A stretch of 64,000 nt of DNA from Apostichopus japonicus (lineage: Eukaryota; Echinodermata; Holothuroidea; Aspidochirotida; Stichopodidae), in the NCBI RefSeq assembly GCF_037975245.1, contig NC_092564.1, forward strand, positions 26,890,984 to 26,954,983, in the 5' to 3' direction. Positions 1-11,939 of this stretch are shown here, piece by piece (the stretch's first letter is position 1; each line of letters starts with the position of its first letter). The notes beneath the pieces were generated by a model, which saw only the letters and a program-made list of their open reading frames with translations, was not told where the DNA came from and searched no databases. Made by a program: the position numbers and the translations under genes.

Positions 1-3000
1 GAAGGTTTGTTTCATTGGTTGACTACAGCTTCTGTTTCGAAATGGTTCTTCGAAGGCATCGTCAAAAAGTGCCTCTTGGGATTTTGAGAGAGGTTGGAGA
101 GTTCTAGGGGGTTGAAGGGTCTCTGTTTCGACTTGTTCCTGAGGTTGCATTTTCTTTATTTCCACCTGCTCCAAGGGAACAGCAGCGCTAAAAATAGATG
201 GCGCTGTTTCCTCAGTTGGAGATGGGGAACTTATCTTCACATCTAGGCAGAGTTCTCCCTCTATCGATCCTTTCTTTTTCCTGGACTTCTTCATTTTCTT
301 CTTACTTCCAAGCCTAAGCGATCTAAATGAGAATTTCGATGGTGTCTCTGCTCCAGTTTGCACTGGGCTCACTCCATGATGTGACTGCCCTCTCTGCCTT
401 GGAAAGGTCATTACGTTTCGGTCGTCGTTGGCTTGCCTCTCTTCGGATTGGAGTTGCTCCCCAGCACGCAACGTGCTGCTGCCTCTGTCATATTCCGTCT
501 TCGTATCCACTTCAGTAAATTTAAGCCGGAAAGGTTCCGTCTCTAGTTCTAATTGCTTTGGACGAGTACTTTCAACGCCGTCTGTAGCGATTCCATTGGG
601 CACGTTCATAACAAGGTCCTCGTTTAATTCATGGCGCACTTCACCTCTTTCGACGTCTTTTCCATCCTGTGGCGGCGCTTCTTCATTATCAGTCATGGTC
701 TCTACATTTAATGCCGTGTAATTGTTATCTACAACATCTGTGTCCGTTCCTTCGGTTTTTGCCTGATGAGTAGGGTCTGTATCCCCCTCTTCTAGCACAG
801 CGTAAGCAGGTCCCTGCACCGCTGTGGTTGAGTCGCCGGAAGATAATTCAGTGTAGGACTTATTGATAGTTTGATAGTCTTTAACCATGACAAGAGAATT
901 GCTTCTCTTTGTATCCTTCTGGTATTTCTGAGAGAGCTGGTGTCCACTTTGGTTTTTGCCTTCGGTTGACGTGGTATCGTCTACTTGTGACACACCGAGA
1001 GTGGTTTTGGTTCTGTCCGTCTCAGGCAAGATGGGTTGATATGTCCCGACATCCATGGATGTTGAACCTACGTAAGAAAGACAAATATTTACATTAGCTT
1101 CATATTCAAGTTAACAGTGAATTTGTTGCGTCTTTCCCCACGCCCCCCCCCCCCTGTATGCTGTATGTCTCTGCTCTACACTCTATATAGTACTTTAATT
1201 TGAAACGTTCGCTTGAAGGACGAATTACGATCGGCACATAAATCTTTACCGGAACTAAGACAGCAAACCGAAGACTTGATCATAAAATGGACAGTCTACT
1301 ATACATGTTGCTTGTATACGGATGCCTATACTTACCTACTCCCATCCTTAGTGTTGGATGGTTTGGTGGCAATGCAGGTCCAACAGCTTGATAGACAGGT
1401 ATTTGATTCATTGGAAATCTAGCACAGGAAGAGAAAGGGGGGAATGATTAGTTTTATTAATTGAATTTAACCAGGACATACACAGCAAATAAACGTGAAG
1501 GAGAGCTGTTGGAGGTAACGAGATCCTATATGAAACAGGATATACTGGAATCACGTATGACATATACTGTTTGCATGGTCTCTCTTCAAAGACATTGATT
1601 ACTTGGATGAGAGGTAGCAATATAGTACCGTTAAGCCGACCATATACACAGCCCACACTGAAGTCGACCCAACGTCACAGACTTGAACAGTTAAACTCAG
1701 TGTGTTTATGGCTACAAATAATCAAGACTTAGCTAAGTTTCCGGAAGGCCGAACCAATATGTTGTGTCCGCTCAAATGGCATTTATCGATAGTCGTGCTG
1801 TGTGTGGGTGTGTGGTGTGTGTGTGTCGGCTAACGAGTACAACTGCATGTCCAATTTTAACGTAACCCGATCATAGGGAAATAATTTTGCATGTGACCTA
1901 AACGAGGACCCATCGTTAACAGAAGGAAAACAGTCGTACATTCCGCGTTAGTCACTCACTTTCAGTGGTGCGTTCAGCAGTCTTTCAGTGGTGCGTTCAG
2001 CAGTCTTTCAGTGGTGCGTTCAGCAGTCTTTCAGTGGTGCGTTCAACAGTCTTTCAGTGGTGCGTTCAACAGTCTTTCAGTGGTGCGTTCAACAGTCTTT
2101 CAGTGGTGCGTTCAGCAGTCTTTCAGTGTGTCTTTGAGTATTGTTTGTTTGGTTGCGTCTTTATCACTCTACTTCAACCCATGGAGGTAAAAACATAGTT
2201 TTTACCTCCATGTTCAACCGAGGCTTGTGGCGGTCGGTATCAGGCGCGTAGCCATGGGGGGGGGGGCGAAGGGGGACACCGCCCCTCCCCTTTAGTATAT
2301 TTTGTTTGTATGTTTTTATGATATCGCTAGTAATTTCAAGCTTAGATGCAACTTACAAGGCCTGGGAAGTGCCATTTCCAGCGATCTGGGAGGCATTTTT
2401 AGCCAAATTTTTCTTGTACGCGTAGCGCCAACTCATGGTGGCGATACACCTAGATACTTTTCAAGGCAGAATCTATGGCTCTGATAGTTTGCCTACAGGT
2501 TCGCCCCTCCCTAGACAAATTCCTGGCTATGCGCCTGGTCGGAATGCGTTGTATAGAAAGCACACACATAATTGAACTTACTCTTCAATGTAAGGGGACC
2601 TTAGGGCTCGTTTCCTCCGTCTTCGTCGGGTCAAGCACAAGCAGAATATCGCAACAAGTAGAGTAACAAGGAAAGCTCCAACCGCAACTCCGATAGCCAT
2701 AGCCAATGAATCTATCAGTTCTGGATAGTGGATAAGATTGAAGGAGAGATATTATAGAATGTTTATCTTTCTACATGTGAGTCCCCTCCTGCCCCCTCTA
2801 TATAAAAGTTCAGACCCTACCTAAATAAGTCAGGGGTGTGGGGAGGGGGGGGGGTAATCGCTCCATCCATCCCTCTTACACCTTCGCGAATCCTGTGCAC
2901 ACCACTGAATGAAGACAATGTTACAAACATGTAGTTATCGTTAAAGATATTCCCACACCACAAAAACAACAACAAGAAACACTCTGAAAACAAGTAGGTA

Positions 3001-6000
3001 AAGTGTCATGTAAGTGTTAACATGTTTACCACATCTACCAGTTTTTGTGTCAAATTAAAGCCCTTTCTTCAAAAATGAGGTTATAAGAATTTCTGGTTAA
3101 TAGTATACATTGCATGCTGAAAACTACATCGATACGGAAATTAACGGTCTAATTAAACTCTGTGGTGATTGCTTACTTAATTTTTCATTACCAAAGCCTG
3201 TCGTTGCATAACCTTCTGTCGTAAGGTATTGACCTTTCCTCTTCTGGAGTACCCCATCTACGTCTAAAGTACCAGAGATCATGTCGGTGGAGTCAAGTGG
3301 TGAGGGCGACGTATTCAATCCTATGGTGGAAGCCAATCTAAGGAGAAATTACAAATCAAATGAAATAATGGCATTATTTCAAAATAATTTAGAACTCCAG
3401 AATGTGTGATATTAACTGATGTTGCAAAAACCTACATGCATGTGATTTCGCAAAAGCCTGAAGGCATTCTGATGTCATGGGATACGAACAAAGTGAGGTT
3501 GGGCAGTTGATGTGGCGTCTTACTTTGACTGTTAAGACATCGGTATGGTTAGATTTTAAAATTATGATACATTATGGCCATCTATTTAAGTTTCAAAGCC
3601 CAAACTGACTGCTACGGATTACGGCGACAGTGTTGGATAAACTTAAGACGGGACGTGGGTATCTTTAAGATAAGGGTGCATAGACTTCTTACACAAGAAC
3701 CTTTTCTTTCTGGAGGAACGTAGGAGAGGACACGGTATATCATAGCCTAACGTAATAGTATTTGCGGCAAATAGTTTGGAGATATCAGGCGAAAGTTTAA
3801 TACCCTCGAGCTGAGGTCACGTCAATTGTGTCTATATGATGACGGTGAGATTTCATCTATAGGAATCGCCCAAAGACAGTGGAAGCACCCCTCCCCCAAT
3901 ACCTTGATATACAGTATAGATGGTTGTTGGTGTGGGGTTTGGGGGTTGGGGTGGGGGGAGGAGGGGCATATTGCAGGGGAGAATCATATCAGGAAGGTCA
4001 CTCTAAACGTTTACGAAGTTTGCTAACATTGTTAGAGAAAAAGTAGACAAGTCGTTTTTTGGTAATTATAACCAAATCAATAATATTTTGTTTTTATAAA
4101 AACATCTGCCAAGTTTTTCATCCGTGGGAGAAATGACCTATATGTATGTGTTTGGTAAAACAAAACTGCAGAATAGTGAAGAAAGCATCTTACGAAGGAG
4201 GCCATGCGCATTGTGAATATCCATGACCATAGCAGTAGTCCATTAATTCCATACAAGAGTCCTCCCAGCAGAGTTTCGTATGGTTCATCATTATCGGTTT
4301 ATCTTTACTGGAACCTGGACATTTGTTCCGTTTGGAATCTGATTTAACGTTGTCCCATATTATGCACCCAATTGAAGAATTGCATCTATACGAAACTGAA
4401 ACGGCAAAGAAAAAACCCACAATTGTGCTGGTGATAATAATTGAGCTAACAAACATACACCCACACACACACCCACCCACTCACACACATATGTGTTTTA
4501 CATTAAGACCGAGGACCCCATTATTATTTTTTTGGTTTCTTTTTTGTCAAATCCGCATATCCTAACCTTACAAATTCTCTTAACAATAGAAATCTTCTGA
4601 GAACGTATGGCAAGCCGATTTACTCTTTGTTTGATATTTGATGATCACAACAATTATTTGGTGATATCACGAATTCATTTGGTGATATCACCTATTAATT
4701 GCTGATATCATCAAATCATTTGATGATATCAGCAATTAATAGGTGATATCAACAAATATCGAATAAAAAGTAAAACAGCTTGCCATACGGACGTGGTGAT
4801 TCTTTTGAAATGTCATATGAGGCCTTGGAATTCCTTTGTCCAATTCAAGTCCTCATTCAAGTCCACATTCCAATTCAAGTCCACATTCAAATTCATAATA
4901 CAAAATAAGTACACACACGCACACAACCTTTTATTGACAACAAATATTGGGATAATAATGTCATGCAAACTTTTCCCCATCGATATATTAATACTCAAAT
5001 TTCGATCATGTTTCAGTCTGAATGAAGACATGGATGTTTCGTTAGTTGGTTTGTTGTGATTGAAATTTAGAAATCATTTATCCAAATCGGTGGGAGTCAC
5101 ATCTTACTCAAAATTTGTACGATATAGTATACTCGGCCGGATGTGATTTTGATCTACCATGTGTGGCGTAATAATGTTGTTGTATTTATTTTGTTTCCTT
5201 TTTCAAACTGATAACTACTGCAACAGTCTTGTGCACAAAGACGTATTTTCACGGCGATGGATAAGAAGCAGATAAACATCTGCTTCTTATTGCTATTTCC
5301 CCTTTATTCACGTTGATAGAATGACCTTAAAAAATATCATTCAAAATCAAACTAGAATCTATATTTGAATCTTCAGATACAACTAATAAAACAACTTTAA
5401 CTTCAGTTAAATAGAAACGTACATTTTATGTCGCTGTGCGATGTTAGTGAAACATTTTCATGTTGTTTGGCGAAAGGGACGGTGGAAGGGGGGGGGGGCA
5501 GCGTCTACTAGGCCACCAGTCGTTGTTATGATATTTACAGAGTTGTTTTTTTTTGTTTTTATTTTATTCATACCACGAGCGGATTCGAGCTGTTCATTAC
5601 AGGTGTCAAAAGGTGTAACACTCGATGTAGTCGATGAACAAACCTGGCGACAGGTTGCCCTGTAAATAACAAGTAATCAGAGAAAGAACAATGAGTAAAC
5701 CAAATTAAATTAGTTATTCTTAGGAATTAATTCTCATGCATAATAGATGTACGGATTAGAAAGAAAGGTGAAGTGGTAGGGTGAACTCATGAATGGATGA
5801 GAATCTAGGGAGGTTCATGTTTGCATGTCTGTTAGATGTGATAGTGCAGTCGTATGGTGAAGACATGTAGGTACATGTTGGTGATATCAAATCCAAGGTG
5901 TTTTTATCCTAGACTATTAACTGAGAGAATACAATATTAAATATGCATAACATTACATTCTGCATAAGCTTGTAACGTTGTATCGTTCAAGCGAAGCCGC

Positions 6001-6668
6001 GCAATTTTCCCACAGAATTATATATCCTATATGCGATTACAGTCCGTTGGGTTAACCCAAGAACTTGTCTCATGAAAATCGATGCAATACATTTACAAAC
6101 CCCATAACGCACCTCGTATATTTCCTTTGGTACCTCATATTTCGATACTTTACACAAGGAACCTCATATCTGTTTATAAGTAGATACCTCATATATTGTC
6201 TTTCATTAAAGGTACCCATATTTTCTCCTTTACATAAGGTATCTCATATGTTTCCTTTACATGAGGTATGACTCATATCTTTCCTTTACAAAAAGTTCCT
6301 CATTTCTTTCGTTTACATAAGGTACCTATTTCTTTCCTTTCATAAGGTACCTCACATCTTTCTCTTATGGGCCCTATAAGGTGTGTCTATTTCCTTCACA
6401 TAAGGTACCCCGTTTCAATGAGTTTGTCCAGATTGCTATAAATTTAGCTCGAAATGCAGATGTAACAGGTAGTTACCATACGTCATCTTAACAAAATTGT
6501 AATAATGAATATAATGGTAGGAATGGTCTCCAGAGGTTATTCTCACCAATCACAAATAACGTTAGGAGGGATACAGATTGACGGAAATGACGTCGTAGTT
6601 TGACCATGACTGATGACCCCGAAGACGGAAACTAGGAAAAAGAGAGTCAGCATCTTCGATGTTCCCAT
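1..6668 (-). CDS. single-pass receptor 1, Cys-rich ectodomain, tyrosine-motif tail (3' partial)
   Basis: Gene rebuilt from exons on the minus strand: 6668-6547, 5659-5574, 4395-4194, 3337-3177, 2720-2600 and 1067-1, the last running off the window. Borders are AG/GT and phases match at the first four junctions. Exon 1 starts at ATG 6668 and encodes a signal peptide (MGTSKMLTLFFLVSVFGVIS). Exons 1-3 give about 12 cysteines in about 110 residues; exon 4 is a Ser/Thr-rich stalk; exon 5 is a membrane helix (IDSLAMAIGVAVGAFLVTLL) followed by a run of Arg/Lys, the stop-transfer signal. The last exon is a long acidic tail with Tyr-x-x-Leu/Ile motifs: DYQTI, SYTEL, AYAVL and NYTAL. Exon 5 ends in phase 2 while the tail exon needs phase 1, so one small exon is missing. 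Receptor 2 has exactly such an exon (59 nt, phase 2 to 1). A weak candidate is 1254-1229. I do not recognise the ectodomain family. A signalling or adhesion receptor is inferred from the tail. Confidence 0.8.
1960..2130. repeat. short minisatellite, about 23-bp unit
   Basis: Seven to eight copies of a unit containing TTTCAGTGGTGCGTTCA in the intron before the tail exon of receptor 1. Each unit contains a TTTCAG, acceptor-like on the plus strand. Confidence 0.9.
2178..2211. repeat. short perfect hairpin
   Basis: CATGGAGGTAAAAAC faces its reverse complement with a very short loop. Confidence 0.7.
2241..2537. mobile_element. hAT-type MITE, family A copy 1
   Basis: Begins CAGGCGCGTAGCCA and ends TGGCTATGCGCCTG, and is flanked by GTCGGTAT / GTCGGAAT, an 8-bp target duplication with one change. 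It has no coding capacity. It lies in an intron of receptor 1, next to the membrane exon. The interior (GCCATTTCCAGCGATCTGGG region) is shared with the copies at 29483 and 39339. Confidence 0.9.
4605..4788. mobile_element. small palindromic GATATC element, copy 1
   Basis: Ends GTATGGCAAGC / GCTTGCCATAC. The interior is almost wholly palindromic, built from TGATATCA-type units around a centre near 4713. No clear target duplication. Same build as 16307-16774. Confidence 0.75.
5264..5290. repeat. short hairpin
   Basis: AAGAAGCAGAT and its reverse complement flank a few bases. Confidence 0.6.
6105..6400. repeat. degenerate repeat of GGTACCTCATATCTTTCCTTTACATAA type
   Basis: About ten imperfect units of 25-30 bp, each with an ACCTCATAT-like and a CCTTTACAT-like part, in the first intron of receptor 1. 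Confidence 0.75.
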
Positions 6669-7245
6669 CACAGCTTAATGTTTAGTGTTGGTTTCAGTTA
6701 AGCCTAATTTTTTCGCGTGACTGTAGGCGTATTGGAACAATGATGAGTTTGCCTGTTTTATTTCCTGGTGAGAAAAAAGTGCTGGAAAATTATTGTCTTT
6801 CCTGCTTGGATGAGTAACACAAGAAGACAAACAAAACAATGAAAAGTGAAATGAATTTGAATTCCAAATTCATGACTGTCACTTGACCCACAAGTCCAAC
6901 GTACTTTTTATATGGTAGCCACGGTATAGTAAATGGAAACGGGATTCCCCGGAATTAGGACCACATTTTCCCTTCTCATTACGTTTTCAATTATATATTC
7001 ATTTGCATTTGTCGTTTACCTCCATTTAATTAACAAAAGTCTGTTCAAAGTATCTCTTTCGAGATCCGGCTTTAGGAATCACAAATGACTTCGAGTTGGT
7101 TAGAATCATGTTTGATCTCTAGAGTAAGACAAATATGTCACCAAAACAGAACTAGTATTGTTCGATACAGGTGACAAACGCCTACAGTGAAATTACGACC
7201 TTCCTTACAGGTTTCGAACCTCTGGACATACAGTCAGCGTCTATA

Positions 7246-7310
7246 GCCTTTAGTGGTAAGGGTGTCCGCATATAAAGCGGGAGGCCCGGGTTCGAATCCC
7301 GGTGGAGGCT
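7246..7310 (+). tRNA. tRNA-like sequence, unit 1 (shortened D arm)
   Basis: Acceptor halves GCCTTTA and TGGAGGC pair, the anticodon stem TCCGC/GCGGG closes a 7-base loop, and the T arm CCGGG-TTCGAAT-CCCGG is perfect with a B-box. The D arm is about four bases short, so a working tRNA is doubtful; the loop would read ATA. Best viewed as a tRNA-derived pseudogene or SINE head. Copies: 7613-7677, 7980-8044 and 8332-8396. Confidence 0.5.
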
Positions 7311-7612
7311 GGAAGTTTTTTCACGGTTCTGGATTTTCCTTCTCATTACGTTTTCAATTATATATTCATTTGCCTTTGTCGTTTACCTCCATTTCATTAA
7401 TTAAAGTCTGTTCAAAGTATCTCTTTCGAGATCCGGCTTTAGGAATCACAAATGACTTCGAGTTGGTTAGAATCATGTTTGATCTCTAGAGTAAGACAAA
7501 TATGTCACCAAAACAGAACTAGTTTTGTTCGATACAGGTGACAAACGCCTACAGTGAAATTACGACCTTCCTTACAGGTTTCGAACCTCTGGACATACAA
7601 TCAGCGTCTATA

Positions 7613-7677
7613 GCCTTTAGTGGTAAGGGTGTCCGCATATAAAGCGGGAGGCCCGGGTTCGAATCCCGGTGGAGGCT
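7613..7677 (+). tRNA. tRNA-like sequence, unit 2
   Basis: Identical to unit 1 over the tRNA-like stretch. Confidence 0.5.
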
Positions 7678-7979
7678 GGAAGTTTTTTCACGGTTCTGGA
7701 TTTTCCTTCTCATTACGTTTTCAATTATATATTCATTTGCCTTTGTCGTTTACCTCCATTTCATTAATTAAAGTCTGTTCAAAGTATCTCTTTCGAGATC
7801 CGGCTTTAGGAATCACAAATGACTTCGAGTTGGTTAGAATCATGTTTGATCTCTAGAGTAAGACAAATATGTCACCAAAACAGAACTAGTTTTGTTCGAT
7901 ACAGGTGACAAACGCCTACAGTGAAATTACGACCTTCCTTACCGGTTTCGAACCTCTGGACATACAATCAGCGTCTATA

Positions 7980-8044
7980 GCCTTTAGTGGTAAGGGTGTC
8001 CGCATATAAAGCGGGAGGCCCGGGTTCGAATCCCGGTGGAGGCT
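7980..8044 (+). tRNA. tRNA-like sequence, unit 3
   Basis: Identical to unit 1 over the tRNA-like stretch. Confidence 0.5.
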
Positions 8045-8331
8045 GGAAGTTTTTTCACGGTTCTGGATTTTCCTTCTCATTACGTTTTCAATTATATATT
8101 CATTTGCCTTTGTCGTTTACCTCCATTCTGTTCAAAGTATCTCTTTCGAGATCCAGCTTTAGGAATCACAAATGACTTCGAGTTGGTTAGAATCATGTTT
8201 GATCTCTAGAGTATGGCAAATATGTCACCAAAACAGAACTAGTATTGTTTGATACAGGTGACAAACGCCTACAGTGAAATTACGACCTTCGTTACCGGTT
8301 CGAACCTCTGGACATACAGTCAGCGTCTATA

Positions 8332-8396
8332 GCCTTTAGTGGTAAGGGTGTCCGCATATAAAGCGGGAGGCCCGGGTTCGAAACCCGGTGGAGGCT
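8332..8396 (+). tRNA. tRNA-like sequence, unit 4
   Basis: As unit 1 but with the T loop changed to TTCGAAA. Confidence 0.45.
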
Positions 8397-8416
8397 GGAA
8401 GTTTTTTCACTGTCCT

Positions 8417-8474
<58 letters not shown>

Positions 8475-8478
<4 letters not shown>

Positions 8479-9775
8479 ACTTAGTGCGCGTCTTCAATAA
8501 TCTGCTAAGTCATGAATAGTGAGAAGAACTCATTAGCTATCTGACACGTTTGTTAAACTTGTGTTTGTTTTCGTCTAATATTACCTTGACCTGTCATCTA
8601 TAGTGAGAAGATATTTTTGCCATCAAAAATATATAATTAATACCACGTGGTATCCTGATAATAAGTTGGCAAACTTCCCCATTCTTGGTGCAACACAAAT
8701 GTGTCACACTTAGAAAATAATACATCTATATTATTACAATATACATTTCATATGTATATACAACATGTAATTGTCACTGATGACGATACTTCGTTCAACG
8801 AAAGCCGTTGGTTAAATTTGGTAGAACTGCTAAACAAGATAGGCCTAGGCATCAGTTGTAATAATTTAACATTTTAAAAAGTTAATTAAACATTAGTTAT
8901 CCCACCCCCCCCCCCCAATTATCGATTATAATGTAGCCTACGAAAGTCCATGCTTTGACCTATCAAATATAACCCATGCTAAACATACTCGACTGTATGG
9001 TAAATATTGTTCCTTATTCTCCCACTACGCGCATGCACACAATAGAAAACGAACAATACAAAACATTAGAATAAATGTAGAATATGTCAGTAAAACGAAT
9101 AGGATGTATATTTAAAAAAATATATACTCTAGAAATAACTAACCTTACCGTTGGTGGACATGAGCACCCTGCTGATAACAATCCTAGGTTATCCTAACTC
9201 CTGAACTTGTTGCACACCAGGAATTATTCCAGATAAACTAAATACTGCGTGTTGTCTATGCCAAGTTATAAGTCACTGGGCTGTATCCTGTTCAACAAAC
9301 GTGGCCTTTGCGTTACAAGTGATCGTAATAAATGAATGTGCAAGTTGCTGGCCCAACGGAAGTCAAATTTTCCTGTCTGTAGCGTTTTCCACCGAAAACA
9401 GTCCCTCAATTGGTATTAGATTAAGACGAATGAGAGAGTGTAGATGCACTCTGTGTTGGTGTACGCTTGCTTTATATAGTTAAGTAAGCACATGTGAATA
9501 GCACTAAACGCCTTCGCAGACCTTCAAACTTTTGGAGTGATTCCTACTCATTGTTTCCTATATACTCATATTTTGGTTGTAATTTAATTGTTTTTACGAC
9601 GTTTGATAGAGTAATATTTTAAAATGCTAGGTAAACATGAAATTTAATAAATGGTATTTTCTGTTTGGTGTTACATCCCTGAAGTTAAATTACTATGTCA
9701 CAAGTCGAAACATTTCATTGTAGGTCAGAAAAAGTAATTCAGTCTTTAGTGGCCGGTCGTTTCATTACAGGTTTA
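8475..9775. other. gene-free stretch
   Basis: AT-rich, with a C-run near 8905. No exon could be supported. Confidence 0.6.
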
Positions 9776-9779
9776 CTGC

Positions 9780-10915
9780 AAAAGAGAAGTGTAGCATTAC
9801 TGAGGCATTACTGTATAGGGAACTGAAGCATTATTGTACCAAGACTGTAGGGTAACTGTAGCATTATTGTACCATTACTGCAGGGTTACTGTATCATTAT
9901 TGTACCATTACTGTAGCATTATTGTACCATTACTGTGCAGTTACTGTACTGTAGTTTATTCTACCATTACTGAAGGGTTACTGAATCATTATTGTACCAT
10001 TACTGTAGGGTTACTGTATCATTATTGTGCCATTACTGTAGGGTAACTTCAGCATTATTGTACCAATACTGTAGGGTTACTGTATCATTGTTGTACCATT
10101 ACTGTAGCATTATTGTACCATTACTGTGCAGTTACTGTACTGTAGTTTATTCTACCATTACTGAAGGGTTACTGAATCATTATTGTACCATTACTGTAGG
10201 GTTACTGTATCATTATTGTACCATTACTGTAGGGTTACTGTAGCATTATTGTACCATTAATGTAGGGTTACTGTATCATTATTGTACCATTACTGTAGGG
10301 TTACTGTAGCATTATTGTACCATTACTGTAGGGTTACTGTAGCATTATTGTACCATTACTGTAGGGTTATTGTAGCATTGTTGTACCATTACTGTAGGAT
10401 TACTGTATCATCATTGTACCATTACTGTAGGGTTACTGTATCATTATTGTACCATTACTGTAGGGTTACTGTAGCATTGTTGTACCATTACTGTAGGGTT
10501 ACTGTATCATTGTTGTACCATTACTGTAGGGTTACTGTAGCATTGTTGTACCATTATTGTACCATTACTGTAGCATTATTGTACCATTACTGTAGGGTTA
10601 TTGTAGCATTGTTGTACCATTACTGTAGGGTTACTGTATCATCATTGTACCATTACTGAAGGATTACTGTAGCATTATTGTACCATTACTGTAGGATTAC
10701 TGTAGCATTGTTGTACTATAACTGTAAGGTTACTGTAGCATTGTTGTACTACAACTGTAGGGTTATTGTAGCATTGTTGTACTATTACTGTAGGGTTATT
10801 GTAGCATTGCTGTAGCATTGTTGTAATAGTACTGTAGGGATACTTTAGCATTATTATACCATTACCTTTCCGTTACTGCAGCGTTACTGTATCGCTACTC
10901 TAGTTACTGTAGCGT
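9780..10915. repeat. 1.1-kb minisatellite, about 33-bp unit
   Basis: Units combine CATTATTGTACCATTACTG and TAGGGTTACTGTAG parts, with point changes and a longer duplicated block (9880-10020 and 10070-10200). Long open frames here are repeat shadows. Confidence 0.95.
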
Positions 10916-11327
10916 AGCCTGGTACATTAGTTCAAATGCTTAGGGAATGTTCTCACCTGACGTCATCGATCGGTCATCATTCAACCCTTCTTAACACATA
11001 CAGACATGCTCCGTCAGTACTACAGGATGTTACTTAACTTCAAAGGCGTGTTAATCAATTTGTGACAGAGTCGAATAGAGTAGCCAGAAACATATTGAGA
11101 TTTGGCGATTGATGCATATCAGACCTAATCCATATCGCCTATTTAATATTATAATCCTGCCAACAATTAAATTACACAAACAAACTAATGAAGTTGTATG
11201 TCACACGTATTATTTGAACGTTATGAACACTACGATATATGTATGTATATTACGTTGCACAAAAGGTTCCTATGTAAATTTGTACTATCGTAACATTCCA
11301 ACTCGTTTCTTCGTTACGTTGTGTTAG

Positions 11328-11517
11328 AACCTCCAGCGGGAGTGGACAGTGGCTTGTCGTATAGTAATGGTATAGTAGTAATTCAAACTAAACATGATCG
11401 GAAAACCGAATTAAATATGTACGGTTACATTCGTCAGCTGGAACATGACCTAAATATTGAAATGTCCAAAAACCAGATCCAGGTCCGCAGCCTTGGATCT
11501 ATGCAAATACAAAATCA
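11328..11517 (+). CDS. possible upstream exon, perhaps of receptor 2
   Basis: An open 190-nt stretch sits between a pyrimidine-rich acceptor (ending GTGTTAG) and a GTACGT donor. It is in phase 1 to 2, so it would splice in frame to the exon at 17536. The peptide is polar and helix-like (for example HDLNIEMSKNQIQVRSLGSM) and has no cysteine. The opposite strand is also partly open, so coding is not certain. If it does belong to receptor 2, the intron would be 6 kb and would contain the GATATC element and the exon at 14419-14569 of the other strand. Confidence 0.3.
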
Positions 11518-11814
11518 GTACGTCTACATGTGCATATGTTGAAATATCCTATCACGAGTATATAGGCCTATACTGCTACTCAAAATTCGAGTCCCCAAAG
11601 TAGGATTCTATATATTTTAGTTTTTTTTGCAAGGATCTGTGAGTCGCATTAATGGGGTGTTGAGAGACCTCGCGGGTGGCAGGAAATGTATATGCTAACG
11701 TGATAATTATCATCGTAATAAACACAAGTGGTTGCTTTCGGTTGTATATGTGAACATGTTCTGTAAGACCATGCTGCTGATGGACTTACAGGTACAACGC
11801 AACCTCTGTGTTCA

Positions 11815-11935
11815 GCACCCTCCCCCTCCCTCCCTTCCCTCCCTCCCTCCATTCCTTCCTCCCTCCCTCCCTCCCTTCCCTCCCTCCCTTCCTCCCTCCC
11901 TTCCTCCCCCTCCCTCACTCCTTCCTTCCCCTCTC
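11815..11935. repeat. CCCT/CCTT low-complexity tract
   Basis: Pyrimidine-only CTCCCT-type repeat; no gene. Confidence 0.9.
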
Positions 11936-11939
11936 ATGG

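Larger units (their letters stand above)
6970..8415 (+). repeat. tandem array of 367-bp units, each with a tRNA-like sequence
   Basis: A partial unit is followed by four units; the first steps are exactly 367 bp, the last about 352 because of a 15-bp loss. Units are near identical. Each contains a tRNA-like stretch and a common flank (AAGTATCTCTTTCGAGATCC region). The array ends in a TA microsatellite at 8417-8474. It lies between the start of receptor 1 and receptor 2. Confidence 0.93.
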
